Of a DNA stretch of 64,000 nt, positions 26,889-36,269 are shown piece by piece. The translations under genes and the position numbers were made by a program. This DNA comes from Vibrio superstes (lineage in GTDB: Bacteria; Pseudomonadota; Gammaproteobacteria; Enterobacterales; Vibrionaceae). The stretch covers positions 1,059,893 through 1,123,892 of the forward strand of contig NZ_BCUR01000001.1 in the NCBI RefSeq assembly GCF_003569005.1. The letters are read 5' to 3'. The notes beneath the pieces are model-generated. The model did no database searches. It had not been told where the DNA came from and was given only the letters and a program-made list of their open reading frames with translations. How positions within the stretch are numbered: position 1 is the first letter of the stretch; every line of letters begins with the position of its first letter.

Positions 26889-27496
26889 TGAGTTACTCCT
26901 TCTGCCGTATCAACCCCGAGACTTTGCAGGTAACGTATCAATACCTCGCCCTTGGTTTTACCGCGCACCTGTAGGCGAGCATCGGCGATTTCATCATCGC
27001 TGTACGGTACACCCAATGTGCGCAGGGTGAGCATTTTGTCAGTGATGTCATCACCAGAGAGTTTTTGCTCAAACAGCCACGGATAAGAGGGCATGATAGA
27101 GGTCGGTATGACATCTCGCGGATTAACTAGGTGCAACACATGCCACTGGTCTGAGTATTTTCTTCCCAAGTTAGTGAGGTCTGGGCCAGTACGTTTTGAA
27201 CCCCAAAGATTTGGAAATTCGTAGATATCATCCGGCTCTTGGTTGGCCCTGCCGTTGCGTTTAACCTCTGGCTCTAAAGGGCGTACCATTTGCGTGTGGC
27301 ACACATGACAGCCCTCGCTGATATAGATATCCCTGCCTGCAACTTCTACGGCAGTGAGTGGTTTTGCCATGCTATTGGCTGCCAGTTCTGGTCCTCGGAC
27401 AATATTGGGTACAATCAGCACTAATATTGAGAAGGACGCTACAACTATGGTCGCAATGATGAGAATAACGACCGATTGAGTGAAGTCTTTACTCAT
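26885..27496 (-). CDS. ccoO: cbb3-type cytochrome c oxidase subunit II
   Basis: 203-residue mono-haem subunit. One N-terminal membrane anchor (VVILIIATIVVASFSILVLIV) is followed by the haem site EGCHVCHTQMVRPL with the conserved arginine, and TGPDLTNLGRKYSDQWH plus MPSYPWL, all standard CcoO blocks. It carries electrons from CcoP to the CcoN active site. It overlaps ccoP by four bases and abuts ccoN by one, so translation of the three is coupled. Confidence 0.93.
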   Translation of the reverse strand: MSKDFTQSVVILIIATIVVASFSILVLIVPNIVRGPELAANSMAKPLTAVEVAGRDIYISEGCHVCHTQMVRPLEPEVKRNGRANQEPDDIYEFPNLWGSKRTGPDLTNLGRKYSDQWHVLHLVNPRDVIPTSIMPSYPWLFEQKLSGDDITDKMLTLRTLGVPYSDDEIADARLQVRGKTKGEVLIRYLQSLGVDTAEGVTQ

Positions 27497-28908
27497 TATG
27501 CCGCCTCCCTTTTAAGCACTAGTTTGGGCATTTTGACTGTCTTATACAGGTTGTACACCATCAGTAGCAGGCCGAGTACAAACAGTGCCCCACCAAAGAA
27601 TCGTAAGAATAACCAAGGCGCTTTGAAATCCATGGCTTCAACGAAGCTGTAAACCAGTTCGCCATTTTCACTTTGTGCGAGCCACATATAGCCCTCACCG
27701 ATACCCGCCACCCATAGCGCGATGGCATAAATAGCGACACCGGCATGCGCCAGCCAGAAGTGCCACTTAATAAGTCGTGTAGAGTACAGCTTGTCTTTGC
27801 CCCACAGTTTCGGAATGAAGTAGTAGAAAACAGCAATACCGGACATTCCCACCCAACCCAGTGCGCCCGAGTGTACGTGACCGATAATCCACTCAGTGTT
27901 GTGTGCGAGCATGTTAAACCAACGAATCGCCAGCAATGGACCCTCAAATGTGGCTAAGCAGTAGTAAAGAATGGCCGAAAAGAAGAACAGCATAATGTAA
28001 TCATTTTTCAACTTCTCTTTGTTTTGCAGCAGCGTCATAGCACTGTTGAACGCACCACCCCAAGAGGGTAGCCAAAGGATCAGCGACATCACGATACCGA
28101 TGTTTTGCACCCATATTGGGACAGAAGAGTAGATGAGGTGGTGAGTCCCGGCCCAGGTATAGAAGCCGACCAACCCCCAAAAGTGAATCACAGAAAGACG
28201 GTAAGAATAGATAGGTCGTTCAGCTACTTTTGGAATGAAGTAGTAGTTCATTCCAATAACGCCAGCGGTTAACAGGAAGCCTACTGCATTATGACCCCAC
28301 CACCATTGAACTATGGCATCTTGAGCTCCAGCAAAGACAGAGTAAGACTTCATCATTGAAGCAGGGAGCGCCAAGTTGTTGACTACAAAAATTAGGGCGA
28401 TAACGATAATAAACGCGGCAAAGAACCAGTTTGCTACGAAAATATGATTGGCCTTTCGTTTTGCTAACGTGCCAAAGAAAAGGATGGCGTAGAGGACCCA
28501 TACCAGCACGATAAGCAGGTCAATTGGCCACTCTAACTCTGCATACTCTTTTGATGTGGTGTAACCCAGAGGCAGTGATAAGAGAGCGAGCAATAACACC
28601 AATTGCCATCCCCAAAACACCATCCACGCAAGGCTTTTATTGAACAAGCCACATTGTCCGGTGCGCTGGGCGATATACAAAGATGCGCCCATTAATACGT
28701 TGACGACGAAGCCGTAAATAACGCCAGAGGTGTGCAGCGGACGCAGTCGACCAAACTGGAAGTATTCCGAATCAAAATTAAGGATGGGCCAATAGAGTTG
28801 AGCGGCAAGTACTACACCGATAAACATTCCTACTACTGACCAGATTACGGACGCCACAACGAAGTATTTGACGACCTTGGTGCTGTACACCGTGGTTTCG
28901 TTTTCCAT
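27496..28908 (-). CDS. ccoN: cbb3-type cytochrome c oxidase subunit I
   Basis: 470-residue haem-copper oxidase subunit with about twelve membrane helices. It reduces oxygen to water at the high-spin haem b3-CuB centre. Histidine motifs are in place: RPLHTSG, WWWGHNAVGF with the CuB-side His, TWAGTHHLIYS, and the late HNTEWIIGHVHSGALGW block. It is preceded by a small cytochrome c gene and followed by ccoO. No ccoQ-sized gene is present in the cluster. Confidence 0.93.
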   Translation of the reverse strand: MENETTVYSTKVVKYFVVASVIWSVVGMFIGVVLAAQLYWPILNFDSEYFQFGRLRPLHTSGVIYGFVVNVLMGASLYIAQRTGQCGLFNKSLAWMVFWGWQLVLLLALLSLPLGYTTSKEYAELEWPIDLLIVLVWVLYAILFFGTLAKRKANHIFVANWFFAAFIIVIALIFVVNNLALPASMMKSYSVFAGAQDAIVQWWWGHNAVGFLLTAGVIGMNYYFIPKVAERPIYSYRLSVIHFWGLVGFYTWAGTHHLIYSSVPIWVQNIGIVMSLILWLPSWGGAFNSAMTLLQNKEKLKNDYIMLFFFSAILYYCLATFEGPLLAIRWFNMLAHNTEWIIGHVHSGALGWVGMSGIAVFYYFIPKLWGKDKLYSTRLIKWHFWLAHAGVAIYAIALWVAGIGEGYMWLAQSENGELVYSFVEAMDFKAPWLFLRFFGGALFVLGLLLMVYNLYKTVKMPKLVLKREAA

Positions 28909-28919
28909 CAGAGAGTCCT

Positions 28920-29243
28920 CTAAGGCTGCGTGTCTTGACCAAGTTGGGAGAAGTAGTAAGAGATATCTTCAATATCTTGATCGGTGAGGGCATCTGCTTG
29001 TTGCTGCATTAAAATAGCCAACCCACTGGTTCTTTCTCGCGCTTTGTAATCTTTCAATGAGGAAATGAGGTATCCCATTTTTTGACCGCGAAGGTTCGGA
29101 TAGGGGTCAAGGGTGGAAATGCCATCTTCGCCATGACAAGTCATGCAGACTTTGGCCTTGGCTTTGCCTACTTCAAACTGTGCATCTTCTTGTGCATAAG
29201 CGGTCGCGCTTAAACCTAGTATTGCGAGTAACAGCACTTTCAT
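28920..29243 (-). CDS. periplasmic class I cytochrome c
   Basis: 107 residues: signal peptide MKVLLLAILGLSATAYA, one haem motif CMTCHGEDG (Cys33, Cys36, His37) and the axial methionine probably in AILMQQQAD. PYPNLRGQK is typical of cytochrome c4/c5-like single-haem proteins. It is the first gene of the oxidase operon, 11 bases before ccoN, and is a likely electron donor to this oxidase. Confidence 0.88.
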   Translation of the reverse strand: MKVLLLAILGLSATAYAQEDAQFEVGKAKAKVCMTCHGEDGISTLDPYPNLRGQKMGYLISSLKDYKARERTSGLAILMQQQADALTDQDIEDISYYFSQLGQDTQP

Positions 29244-29443
29244 CGGTGTAAATCCTTTTCCGATCCTCTATTCGAACGAAAGAGAGGTGTTGACAGATGT
29301 AGCCCAAAGTATAGTTAACCATTCGAATAAGGCGTTGCTTTGGCTACTTTTTTCTACGCATCTGAATAGGAAAAGGTTTAGTTTATTGAGGTCAAACACC
29401 CTATAAGTAAGAATTTTAGGGTGCTTGGCGATGACTATCATGG

Positions 29444-31948
29444 TTAAGCAGGAGCTAAGCTTTGGGGTTCGTTTGCCAGAGTTTGCATGAGTTCTGAAGC
29501 GTCTGCTTGCTCATCAGTTTGCAGGTACAACTCAATGAGTCTTGTTACCTCCCAATCAGCAAAGTACTTTTGCACTGACAGCAGTTGGGTCGGTTTGTTA
29601 TTGTCCAAAATGAGCCAATGGGCTTGACCTTGATGGGATTCGGAGCTGATCAGGCGTTGGTCATCTACTTGCAAATAGTCTTTCAACATAGCCGCAAGCT
29701 CGCTCATGGGTAGGGTTGATTCAATTCGATATAAATAGCCACCTTGAACCTTTTGTCGTGCCCAGTAGTCAATGTCATTCAAATTCAGAGTATCTCTGGA
29801 AATGAAGACAGCGCAGCTGGCACTGGTAAATGAGGAGATCGCGACGGCGGAATGCTTGAATTCAGGCTGCCCAGATAATTCATCGGTGGTGTTGGCAATC
29901 AGTGCACAAGGTTTACTGTTTTTAGAGGTGGTCTCGTTCCAATGTATTGGCATAAACAGCTGTGATGGGGATAGCTCTGACGTAACCTTAGCTCGCACTA
30001 ACGCCTCTCCTTGGAAGTTAGACACCTTAGCTAACTGACCGTCCAATATTTGGTATTTTGACGCCGTATCGGGATGTAGTTGTACAAAGGGTTCACTGGT
30101 GTGCTCTGCCAGTTTAGGGGACAGGCCCGTTCTAGACATGGTGTGCCAATGGTCTCTAACCCGACCGCTGTTTAGGATTAATGGGTGTTTGGCATTTGTT
30201 TTGGCCAATGGAGCTTGGTAGTTAACAGCAACAAATCGAGCTCGCTTATTAGGGGTATAAAATTGACCATCGTTGAACAGCCTCTGATTTACTACTTGGT
30301 CTTGAAGCTCTGTTACTGGCCATTGCTGCGGTTTAAGCTGGCTATAGCCCTTGTCGTCTAGCTGAGTTAAACCAATTAAATTAAGGTCACGTTCTAAGTT
30401 ATCATTTCCTAGAGTCGTCAGCTTGGCGTACTCAGAAAATATCTCGCCCTCATGTATGTAGTCAAAGGCCTCTTTAAACCCCATTTTCTGCGCAACCTGA
30501 CTGATGATCCACCAATCGGGCTTTGCCTCTCCGGGGCTAGGCAGAATGCGTCGCTGTCTTGAAATTCGGCGCTCGGAATTAGTCACCGTACCTGATTTCT
30601 CACTCCATCCTTGAGCTGGCAAAACGACATCGGCCAAGCGACTGGTTTCGGTATCAGCAATACAATCTGAGACGACTACGAGTGGGCATTTTTCCAGCGC
30701 AGATCGTATCTTGCCAGAATTAGGCAGGCTGACCATAGGGTTGGTGGCCATGATCCACACCGCCTTTATTTTCCCCGAGTCTATGGCATCAAACATGTCG
30801 ATGGCTTTCAGGCCGGGCTGTGTGGCTAGGGTGTCCGTCTGCCAGTAATCACTGACGAGTCGCAGGTGCTCAGGGTTGTCAAACTCCATATGTGCGGTAA
30901 GCGTATTTGCTAATGCGCCAATTTCTCGCCCGCCCATAGCATTGGGCTGTCCAGTGACAGAGAATGGGCCGCAGCCTGTTTTACCTATTTTACCCGTGGC
31001 AAGGTGACAGTTGAGAATAGCGTTCACTTTATCTGAGCCGCTACTGGACTGATTCACCCCTTGAGAGTAAATAGTGATTACCTTGTCTGTGTTGGTAAAT
31101 TCGCGGTAAAACTGCATTAATTGTTGCTCGGTAAGCCCTGTGATTTCTTCTATATTTTGTTCTGAAAGTGCAGCGTGAATGGTCTCGTCAAAATGATCGG
31201 TATGTGAGGAGATAAACTCGTGATCCAGCTCGTCCTGCTCGATAAGGTGCGAAAGTAAACCATTAAACAAAGCCACATCTGAGCCCGATTCAATAGGCAG
31301 ATGGGTATCGGCAAGCTCACAGGTATCGGTCTTTCTTGGGTCAACCACTACTATCTTTAGCGAAGGGTTTTCTTGCTTGGCTGTGCGAAGTCGTTGAAAT
31401 AAAACAGGATGGCACCAAGCAAGGTTTGACCCCACAATAACCACCATTTCTGCTTGCTCGAGATCTTCATAGCAAACGGGAACTGTATCGCTACCAAACG
31501 CTCGCTTGTGCCCGACAACAGAGGAGGCCATGCAAAGGCGTGAGTTACTATCGATATTAGCCGTTCCCATGAAGCCCTTGATGAGCTTGTTGGCAACATA
31601 GTAATCCTCAGTTAATAGTTGTCCTGAAACATAGAATGCTACGGAGTCAGGGCCGTGTTGTTGGATAGTTTGTGCAAATTGTTCTGCGACCATAGTCGTG
31701 GCATCTTCCCACGACAGTGCTTCATCAGCATGGCCCGTTTTTAGGGTTGGAGATAACAGGCGACCATCATGAATCACCGTCTCTCCTAGCGCTATCCCCT
31801 TAGTACACAACTTGCCATAGTTAGAGGGATGTTCCTTATCTCCACGTATCTCCAGTTCCCCCGAATGCTTCGGCCTGGCTTCGATTCCGCAACCAACGCC
31901 GCAGTATGCACAAGTGGTCTTGATCCATCCTTCATTATGTTCAGTCAT
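29444..31948 (-). CDS. nasA: assimilatory nitrate reductase catalytic subunit
   Basis: 834-residue molybdopterin oxidoreductase that reduces nitrate to nitrite in the cytoplasm. The N-terminal 4Fe-4S site is Cys13, Cys16, Cys20 and Cys48 (TCAYCGVGCG then KLCTKG), and the bis-MGD domains follow (SSVVGHKRAFGSDTVP, TGQPNAMGGRE, SGRVRDHWHTM). The C-terminal BFD-like 2Fe-2S domain of longer NasA proteins is not visible, and there is no separate electron-transfer subunit next to it. It has a sigma-54-type promoter and is divergent from the nitrite reductase operon. Confidence 0.9.
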   Translation of the reverse strand: MTEHNEGWIKTTCAYCGVGCGIEARPKHSGELEIRGDKEHPSNYGKLCTKGIALGETVIHDGRLLSPTLKTGHADEALSWEDATTMVAEQFAQTIQQHGPDSVAFYVSGQLLTEDYYVANKLIKGFMGTANIDSNSRLCMASSVVGHKRAFGSDTVPVCYEDLEQAEMVVIVGSNLAWCHPVLFQRLRTAKQENPSLKIVVVDPRKTDTCELADTHLPIESGSDVALFNGLLSHLIEQDELDHEFISSHTDHFDETIHAALSEQNIEEITGLTEQQLMQFYREFTNTDKVITIYSQGVNQSSSGSDKVNAILNCHLATGKIGKTGCGPFSVTGQPNAMGGREIGALANTLTAHMEFDNPEHLRLVSDYWQTDTLATQPGLKAIDMFDAIDSGKIKAVWIMATNPMVSLPNSGKIRSALEKCPLVVVSDCIADTETSRLADVVLPAQGWSEKSGTVTNSERRISRQRRILPSPGEAKPDWWIISQVAQKMGFKEAFDYIHEGEIFSEYAKLTTLGNDNLERDLNLIGLTQLDDKGYSQLKPQQWPVTELQDQVVNQRLFNDGQFYTPNKRARFVAVNYQAPLAKTNAKHPLILNSGRVRDHWHTMSRTGLSPKLAEHTSEPFVQLHPDTASKYQILDGQLAKVSNFQGEALVRAKVTSELSPSQLFMPIHWNETTSKNSKPCALIANTTDELSGQPEFKHSAVAISSFTSASCAVFISRDTLNLNDIDYWARQKVQGGYLYRIESTLPMSELAAMLKDYLQVDDQRLISSESHQGQAHWLILDNNKPTQLLSVQKYFADWEVTRLIELYLQTDEQADASELMQTLANEPQSLAPA

Positions 31949-31988
31949 GGGCGTTCCCTTTCATGTCTTAAGCTTTAATATCTATTAC

Positions 31989-32008
31989 CTTGCAAAAATC
32001 AAACCAAA
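31989..32008 (-). promoter_or_regulatory. sigma-54 promoter of nasA
   Basis: On the minus strand: TTTGGTTTGATTTTTGCAAG, with GG and GC exactly ten bases apart as sigma-54 polymerase requires. The GC lies about 44 bases before the nasA start. Confidence 0.55.
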
Positions 32009-32122
32009 GCCCCAAAAAAAACACTATTCAAAAATATACCTTATAAAACATTCACTTAAATTCACATCTACCCCTAAAGTGGTATGTTATTATTGCTTTA
32101 ATATGCTCTTTATGATTGTTTC

Positions 32123-32139
32123 TGCACCATTTTGATCAA
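32123..32139. promoter_or_regulatory. NtrC-like site 1
   Basis: TGCACCATTTTGATCAA has a perfect left half (TGCACCA) and 11 of 14 consensus positions of TGCACCA-N3-TGGTGCA. It lies between two sigma-54 promoters. Confidence 0.5.
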
Positions 32140-32142
32140 TTT

Positions 32143-32159
32143 TGCACCGCGAATGGACA
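32143..32159. promoter_or_regulatory. NtrC-like site 2
   Basis: TGCACCGCGAATGGACA: a good left half and a degenerate right half, 20 bases from site 1. Confidence 0.4.
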
Positions 32160-32193
32160 TAAATTGTGAGTTTATGTTTTTCTGTGTGAAATT

Positions 32194-32210
32194 TGCACAG
32201 TGTTTTTGCA
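32194..32210. promoter_or_regulatory. NtrC-like site 3
   Basis: TGCACAGTGTTTTTGCA: both TGCA ends present, 10 of 14 consensus positions. Confidence 0.4.
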
Positions 32211-32278
32211 AAGTAATTTATGGTTAAGTAATTGTTATTAAAGGTTAATAAATTTTAATTTTGTCTTAGATCAAATTA

Positions 32279-32295
32279 TTGGCCTCCAATTTGCA
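32279..32295 (+). promoter_or_regulatory. sigma-54 promoter of cobA-nirBD-narK
   Basis: TTGGCCTCCAATTTGCA, with -24 GG at 32281 and -12 GC at 32293, ten bases apart and close to the TGGCAC-N5-TTGCA consensus. Transcription would begin near 32306, giving a leader of about 67 bases. The NtrC-like sites are 70-170 bases upstream, a normal enhancer distance. Confidence 0.7.
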
Positions 32296-32372
32296 GGAGT
32301 TGGCACAGAGGCGAATAAAAATTTGGTAGTGATGGTGAGAAGTCACGATGTACCAGATATAGGAGCAAAATA

Positions 32373-33185
32373 ATGGGAATTCAAAGCAAATATCTAGGTC
32401 GAGTAACCTTAGTTGGAGCAGGTCCAGGTGACCCTGACTTACTAACGGTAAAAGCGAGCAGAGCCATACAACAAGCTCGATTTATCATGTACGACAATTT
32501 AGTGAGTCATGAAATCCGAGCCCTGTTCCCAGAAGAAGCAGAGAAAGTCTTTGTCGGTAAATCCAAAGGCATGCACTGCGCAACGCAAGATCAGATCAAC
32601 ACCTTATTACTGAATGCAGCGCTAGAAGGTAAAGATGTTTGTCGCGTGAAAGGCGGAGACTCTTTTGTGTTTGGGCGTGGCGGTGAAGAGATGCTGATGC
32701 TGGCAAAACAGGGTGTAGAAGTGGATGTCATACCGGGCATTACGGCCGCTTCAGGTTGCACTAGTTACGCAGATATTCCTCTTACTCACCGCGGTTTGGC
32801 TCAAGGCTGCACCTTTGTTACCGCTCACGCTGACAAAGAGCTCGATATCAACTGGGATGCACTGGCTCAGCTGAAGCAAACCTTGGTCTTCTATATGGGG
32901 CTGAGTAAAACGGACATGTTAATGGAGAAACTGACTAAGGGGGGATTATCAGAAAACACCCCCGTTGCCTTCATTGAGAATGGTTGCACCCCTAAGCAGC
33001 GCGTATTTATCGGCAAACTTCATCAGTTAACTTCACTTAAACAACAGCATCAAATTCAGTCGCCTGCATTGATTGTAGTGGGCGAGGTTGTGTCCGTTGC
33101 TGAGCAAATGGACTGGCTTGGTCAACTGTCTGGCAGGCAGCTATGCAAAGTAGAGCATGAGCAAACACTGCAAATGACGGCATAG
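32373..33185 (+). CDS. cobA: uroporphyrinogen-III C-methyltransferase
   Basis: 270 residues, single-domain SUMT without the CysG oxidase part. It methylates uroporphyrinogen III to precorrin-2, the first step to sirohaem, the cofactor of the nitrite reductase encoded next. Motifs are [13 protein letters not shown] at the N-terminus, [16 protein letters not shown] and [10 protein letters not shown]. The start follows ATAGGAGC. A sigma-54 promoter lies upstream and nirB begins 56 bases after the stop. Confidence 0.93.
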   Translation: MGIQSKYLGRVTLVGAGPGDPDLLTVKASRAIQQARFIMYDNLVSHEIRALFPEEAEKVFVGKSKGMHCATQDQINTLLLNAALEGKDVCRVKGGDSFVFGRGGEEMLMLAKQGVEVDVIPGITAASGCTSYADIPLTHRGLAQGCTFVTAHADKELDINWDALAQLKQTLVFYMGLSKTDMLMEKLTKGGLSENTPVAFIENGCTPKQRVFIGKLHQLTSLKQQHQIQSPALIVVGEVVSVAEQMDWLGQLSGRQLCKVEHEQTLQMTA

Positions 33186-33241
33186 TCGCAAAGGTATTTG
33201 GAAGATTACGCACATTAGTAACAAAATTCGGGTTTCAAGGA

Positions 33242-35788
33242 ATGGATATTATGAAAAAGCAAAGAGTGATAGTGGTCGGTAATGGCATGGTAGGCCACAA
33301 ATACATAGAAACACTATTGCAGCAGAAAAGGGATGACATAGAAATCATTACGTTTTCTGAGGAGCCACATCTTGCCTATGACCGTGTTCATCTTACCTCT
33401 TATTTTACTGGAGGTGCTAAGGAGTTGGCTTTAGCTGATGAGGGTTATTACACCGACAATGGCGTTAAGTTTGTGGTTAGCGATAAAGTGGTCAAGCTTG
33501 ATACTGATGCCAAGCAAGTGATCACCGAAAGCGGTCGTATCGAACAATACGATTCTTTAGTGCTGGCTACGGGCTCTTTTCCTTTCGTTCCACCCATCCC
33601 TGGTAATGACGGTGATCATTGCCATGTATACCGAACCCTTGAAGATTTGGATGGAATTGAGGAATCAAGCAAGCTAAGCCAAAGCGGTGTGGTTGTGGGC
33701 GGTGGCCTTCTAGGTCTAGAGGCAGCAAATGCTATCAAAGAACTTGGCTTAGAAACCCACGTAGTTGAGTTTGCGCCGCGCTTGATGGCAGTGCAGCTCG
33801 ATGACGGTGGCGGTGCCTTGCTTCGCCGAAAAATAGAATCGCTCGGTGTTTCGGTTCATACGCAAAAAGCGACCAGTGAAATCGTCGCGGGTGAGAATGC
33901 TCGCTATCGAATGAACTTTGCTGACGGCTCTCATTTAGAGACCGATATGATTGTATTCTCTGCAGGTATCCGTCCTCAGGATGAACTGGCTCGTGAAGCA
34001 AACATAGAGATAGGTGAGCGTGGCGGGATAGTAGTTAACGATTACTGCCAAACGAACCTTCCCGATGTCTACGCAGTAGGTGAATGTGCCCTTTGGCAGA
34101 ATCGCATCTTTGGCTTGGTTGCACCGGGCTATCAGATGGCTAAGGTTGCTGCCACTCATTTACTAGAAGGCGAATCAGAGGCCGCATCATTTACTGGTGC
34201 TGATATGAGCACTAAATTGAAGCTGCTCGGCGTTGATGTAGCGAGTATCGGTGAGGTGCATGGTCAAACACCAGGCGCTCAGTCTTACACCTTTAGTGAT
34301 GAGATTGACCAAGTCTATAAGCGTCTTATTGTCTCAGAGGATGGCAGCAAGATCATTGGCGCTGTGCTGGTGGGCGATGCTGAAGCCTATGGTACTTTGC
34401 TACAAATGAAGCAAAATGACATGCCACTGCCGTCGAATCCTTCCGTACTTATTTTGCCTAATGTTGCAGGTGAAGAGTCAGCCGGTATGGGTATTGATGC
34501 CTTGCCGGATAGTGCGGTTATCTGTTCATGCTTTGATGTGACTAAAGGTGATATTAAGCAAGCGGTTCAGGCCGGCTGCAGCACGATGTCGGCTCTTAAA
34601 GAAACGACCAATGCTTCGACGGGTTGTGGAGGGTGTAGCGCACTCGCAAAACAGGTGTTGGACAGTGAACTATTAAGCCTAGGTGTAGAGGTCAACAATG
34701 ACCTGTGTGAGCACTTTGCCTACTCACGCCAAGAGCTCAGCGACATCGTTCGTGTTAATCAAATCAAAACCTTCGATGAACTGCTAGAGCAATACGGCAG
34801 TGGTCACGGCTGTGAGGTATGTAAACCAACGGTCGGCTCTATCTTGGCGTCATTTTGGAATGATTACATTCTGAAGAATGAGCATATGGAGCTGCAGGAT
34901 ACCAACGATATATACCTAGGCAATATGCAAAAAGACGGTACCTACTCTGTTGTACCGCGTATTGCAGGCGGTGAAATCACACCCGATAAGCTGATTGTGC
35001 TTGGGCAGGTGGCTAAAGAATTTGACCTGTATACCAAGATCACTGGCGGACAGCGTGTGGATCTATTTGGTGCAGAGTTAAACGACCTACCTATCATCTG
35101 GAAAAAGCTAGTAGATGCAGGCTTTGAAACTGGACATGCCTACGGCAAATCAGTGCGTACAGTGAAGTCTTGTGTCGGTAGCACTTGGTGTCGCTATGGG
35201 GTCGGCGACAGCGTTCGCTTAGCTATTGATATCGAAAATCGTTATAAGGGTTTACGTTCTCCGCACAAGTTGAAGTTCGCGGTATCGGGCTGTACTCGAG
35301 AGTGTGCTGAGGCGCAGTCTAAAGATGTCGGCATCATCGCCACTGAAAACGGCTGGAACCTATATGTGTGTGGTAACGGCGGTATGCGCCCTCGACATGC
35401 CGACTTGCTTGCCACTGACTTAGACGAAGCAACCTTAATCCAGTACATCGACCGAATGCTGATGTTCTATATCCGCACCGCAGAGCGCTTGCAGCGTACC
35501 TCTGTGTGGCTAGAAAACCTTGAAGGTGGCATTGAGTATCTAAAACAAGTGGTGGTTGAAGACAAGTTAAGCCTAGGGGTAGAGCTTGAAAAGGATATGG
35601 CGACCACTATTGGACAATATCAATGTGAATGGAAAACCACTCTTGAATCCCCTGAAAAGCTCAAGCGTTTCAGTCACTTCATTAATACGGACCAACGTGA
35701 CAATACACTCAGCTTCGTTTCAGAGCGTGAGCAAAGGTTTCCAAACAACATTACTGAACAATCAATAGACGTGGTGGAGATCGATTGA
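33242..35788 (+). CDS. nirB: NAD(P)H nitrite reductase large subunit
   Basis: 848 residues. It reduces nitrite to ammonia in the cytoplasm using NADH. The order of domains is standard: FAD/NAD(P) oxidoreductase (about 1-300, with VGGGLLGLEAA), a BFD 2Fe-2S domain near 420-475 (CSCFDVTKGD and TGCGGCSA), and the sulfite/nitrite reductase core with the 4Fe-4S/sirohaem cysteines in CVGSTWCRYG and SGCTRECAEA. A second ATG three codons in (33251) is an equally good start. nirD follows after 70 bases. Confidence 0.95.
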   Translation: MDIMKKQRVIVVGNGMVGHKYIETLLQQKRDDIEIITFSEEPHLAYDRVHLTSYFTGGAKELALADEGYYTDNGVKFVVSDKVVKLDTDAKQVITESGRIEQYDSLVLATGSFPFVPPIPGNDGDHCHVYRTLEDLDGIEESSKLSQSGVVVGGGLLGLEAANAIKELGLETHVVEFAPRLMAVQLDDGGGALLRRKIESLGVSVHTQKATSEIVAGENARYRMNFADGSHLETDMIVFSAGIRPQDELAREANIEIGERGGIVVNDYCQTNLPDVYAVGECALWQNRIFGLVAPGYQMAKVAATHLLEGESEAASFTGADMSTKLKLLGVDVASIGEVHGQTPGAQSYTFSDEIDQVYKRLIVSEDGSKIIGAVLVGDAEAYGTLLQMKQNDMPLPSNPSVLILPNVAGEESAGMGIDALPDSAVICSCFDVTKGDIKQAVQAGCSTMSALKETTNASTGCGGCSALAKQVLDSELLSLGVEVNNDLCEHFAYSRQELSDIVRVNQIKTFDELLEQYGSGHGCEVCKPTVGSILASFWNDYILKNEHMELQDTNDIYLGNMQKDGTYSVVPRIAGGEITPDKLIVLGQVAKEFDLYTKITGGQRVDLFGAELNDLPIIWKKLVDAGFETGHAYGKSVRTVKSCVGSTWCRYGVGDSVRLAIDIENRYKGLRSPHKLKFAVSGCTRECAEAQSKDVGIIATENGWNLYVCGNGGMRPRHADLLATDLDEATLIQYIDRMLMFYIRTAERLQRTSVWLENLEGGIEYLKQVVVEDKLSLGVELEKDMATTIGQYQCEWKTTLESPEKLKRFSHFINTDQRDNTLSFVSEREQRFPNNITEQSIDVVEID

Positions 35789-35858
35789 GCGCCTAAACGC
35801 TCTATTAATCCCATAACCACGCATAACCAGAAATCATTTTCGACCTAGGAGAAAGACT

Positions 35859-36203
35859 ATGAATCACTGGCAGACCATTTGCGATGTAACGGACATCACA
35901 CCAAATGTTGGAGTTTGCGCCCTGATCAATGGACGACAAGTCGCGATATTCAACTATCAGCGAGCTGGCGCGTTATACGCTATCTCAAATTACGACCCAA
36001 TCGGTAAAGCACAGGTCTTATCTCGTGGGATTGTAGGTTGCATTGGCGGAGAGCCTTGTGTGTCTTCCCCTCTTTATAAGCAACACTTCAGTCTAAAAAC
36101 GGGACTGTGCATCGAAGAGCCTGAGGTCAGTGTGAAAACTTATCCTGTAAGACTGCTTGATGGCGCTGTGCAGATACAGGTTTCTGAAGCCGTCGCTGCT
36201 TAA
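35859..36203 (+). CDS. nirD: nitrite reductase small subunit
   Basis: 114 residues with a Rieske-like fold but, as usual for NirD, without the Cys-His cluster ligands: the loop reads GGEPCVSSPLYKQHFSL. It partners NirB. The strong ribosome binding site AGGAGA precedes the ATG. It sits between nirB and the transporter gene in the same operon. Confidence 0.92.
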   Translation: MNHWQTICDVTDITPNVGVCALINGRQVAIFNYQRAGALYAISNYDPIGKAQVLSRGIVGCIGGEPCVSSPLYKQHFSLKTGLCIEEPEVSVKTYPVRLLDGAVQIQVSEAVAA

Positions 36204-36269
36204 CATTTTTGTCCATTCGAGCAGTAGGCTGTCGCTGGAATGAAGGAATACAAGAAAAGGAATTATATT

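Noticed and set aside
29244..29443. FNR (ANR) box before the cbb3 operon
   Set aside because: No TTGAT-N4-ATCAA match was found in the 200 bases upstream of the first cytochrome gene.
32193..32210. Second sigma-54 promoter on the plus strand
   Set aside because: TTGCAC and TTGCA are present but the GG-GC distance is twelve, not ten. Better read as an NtrC-like site.
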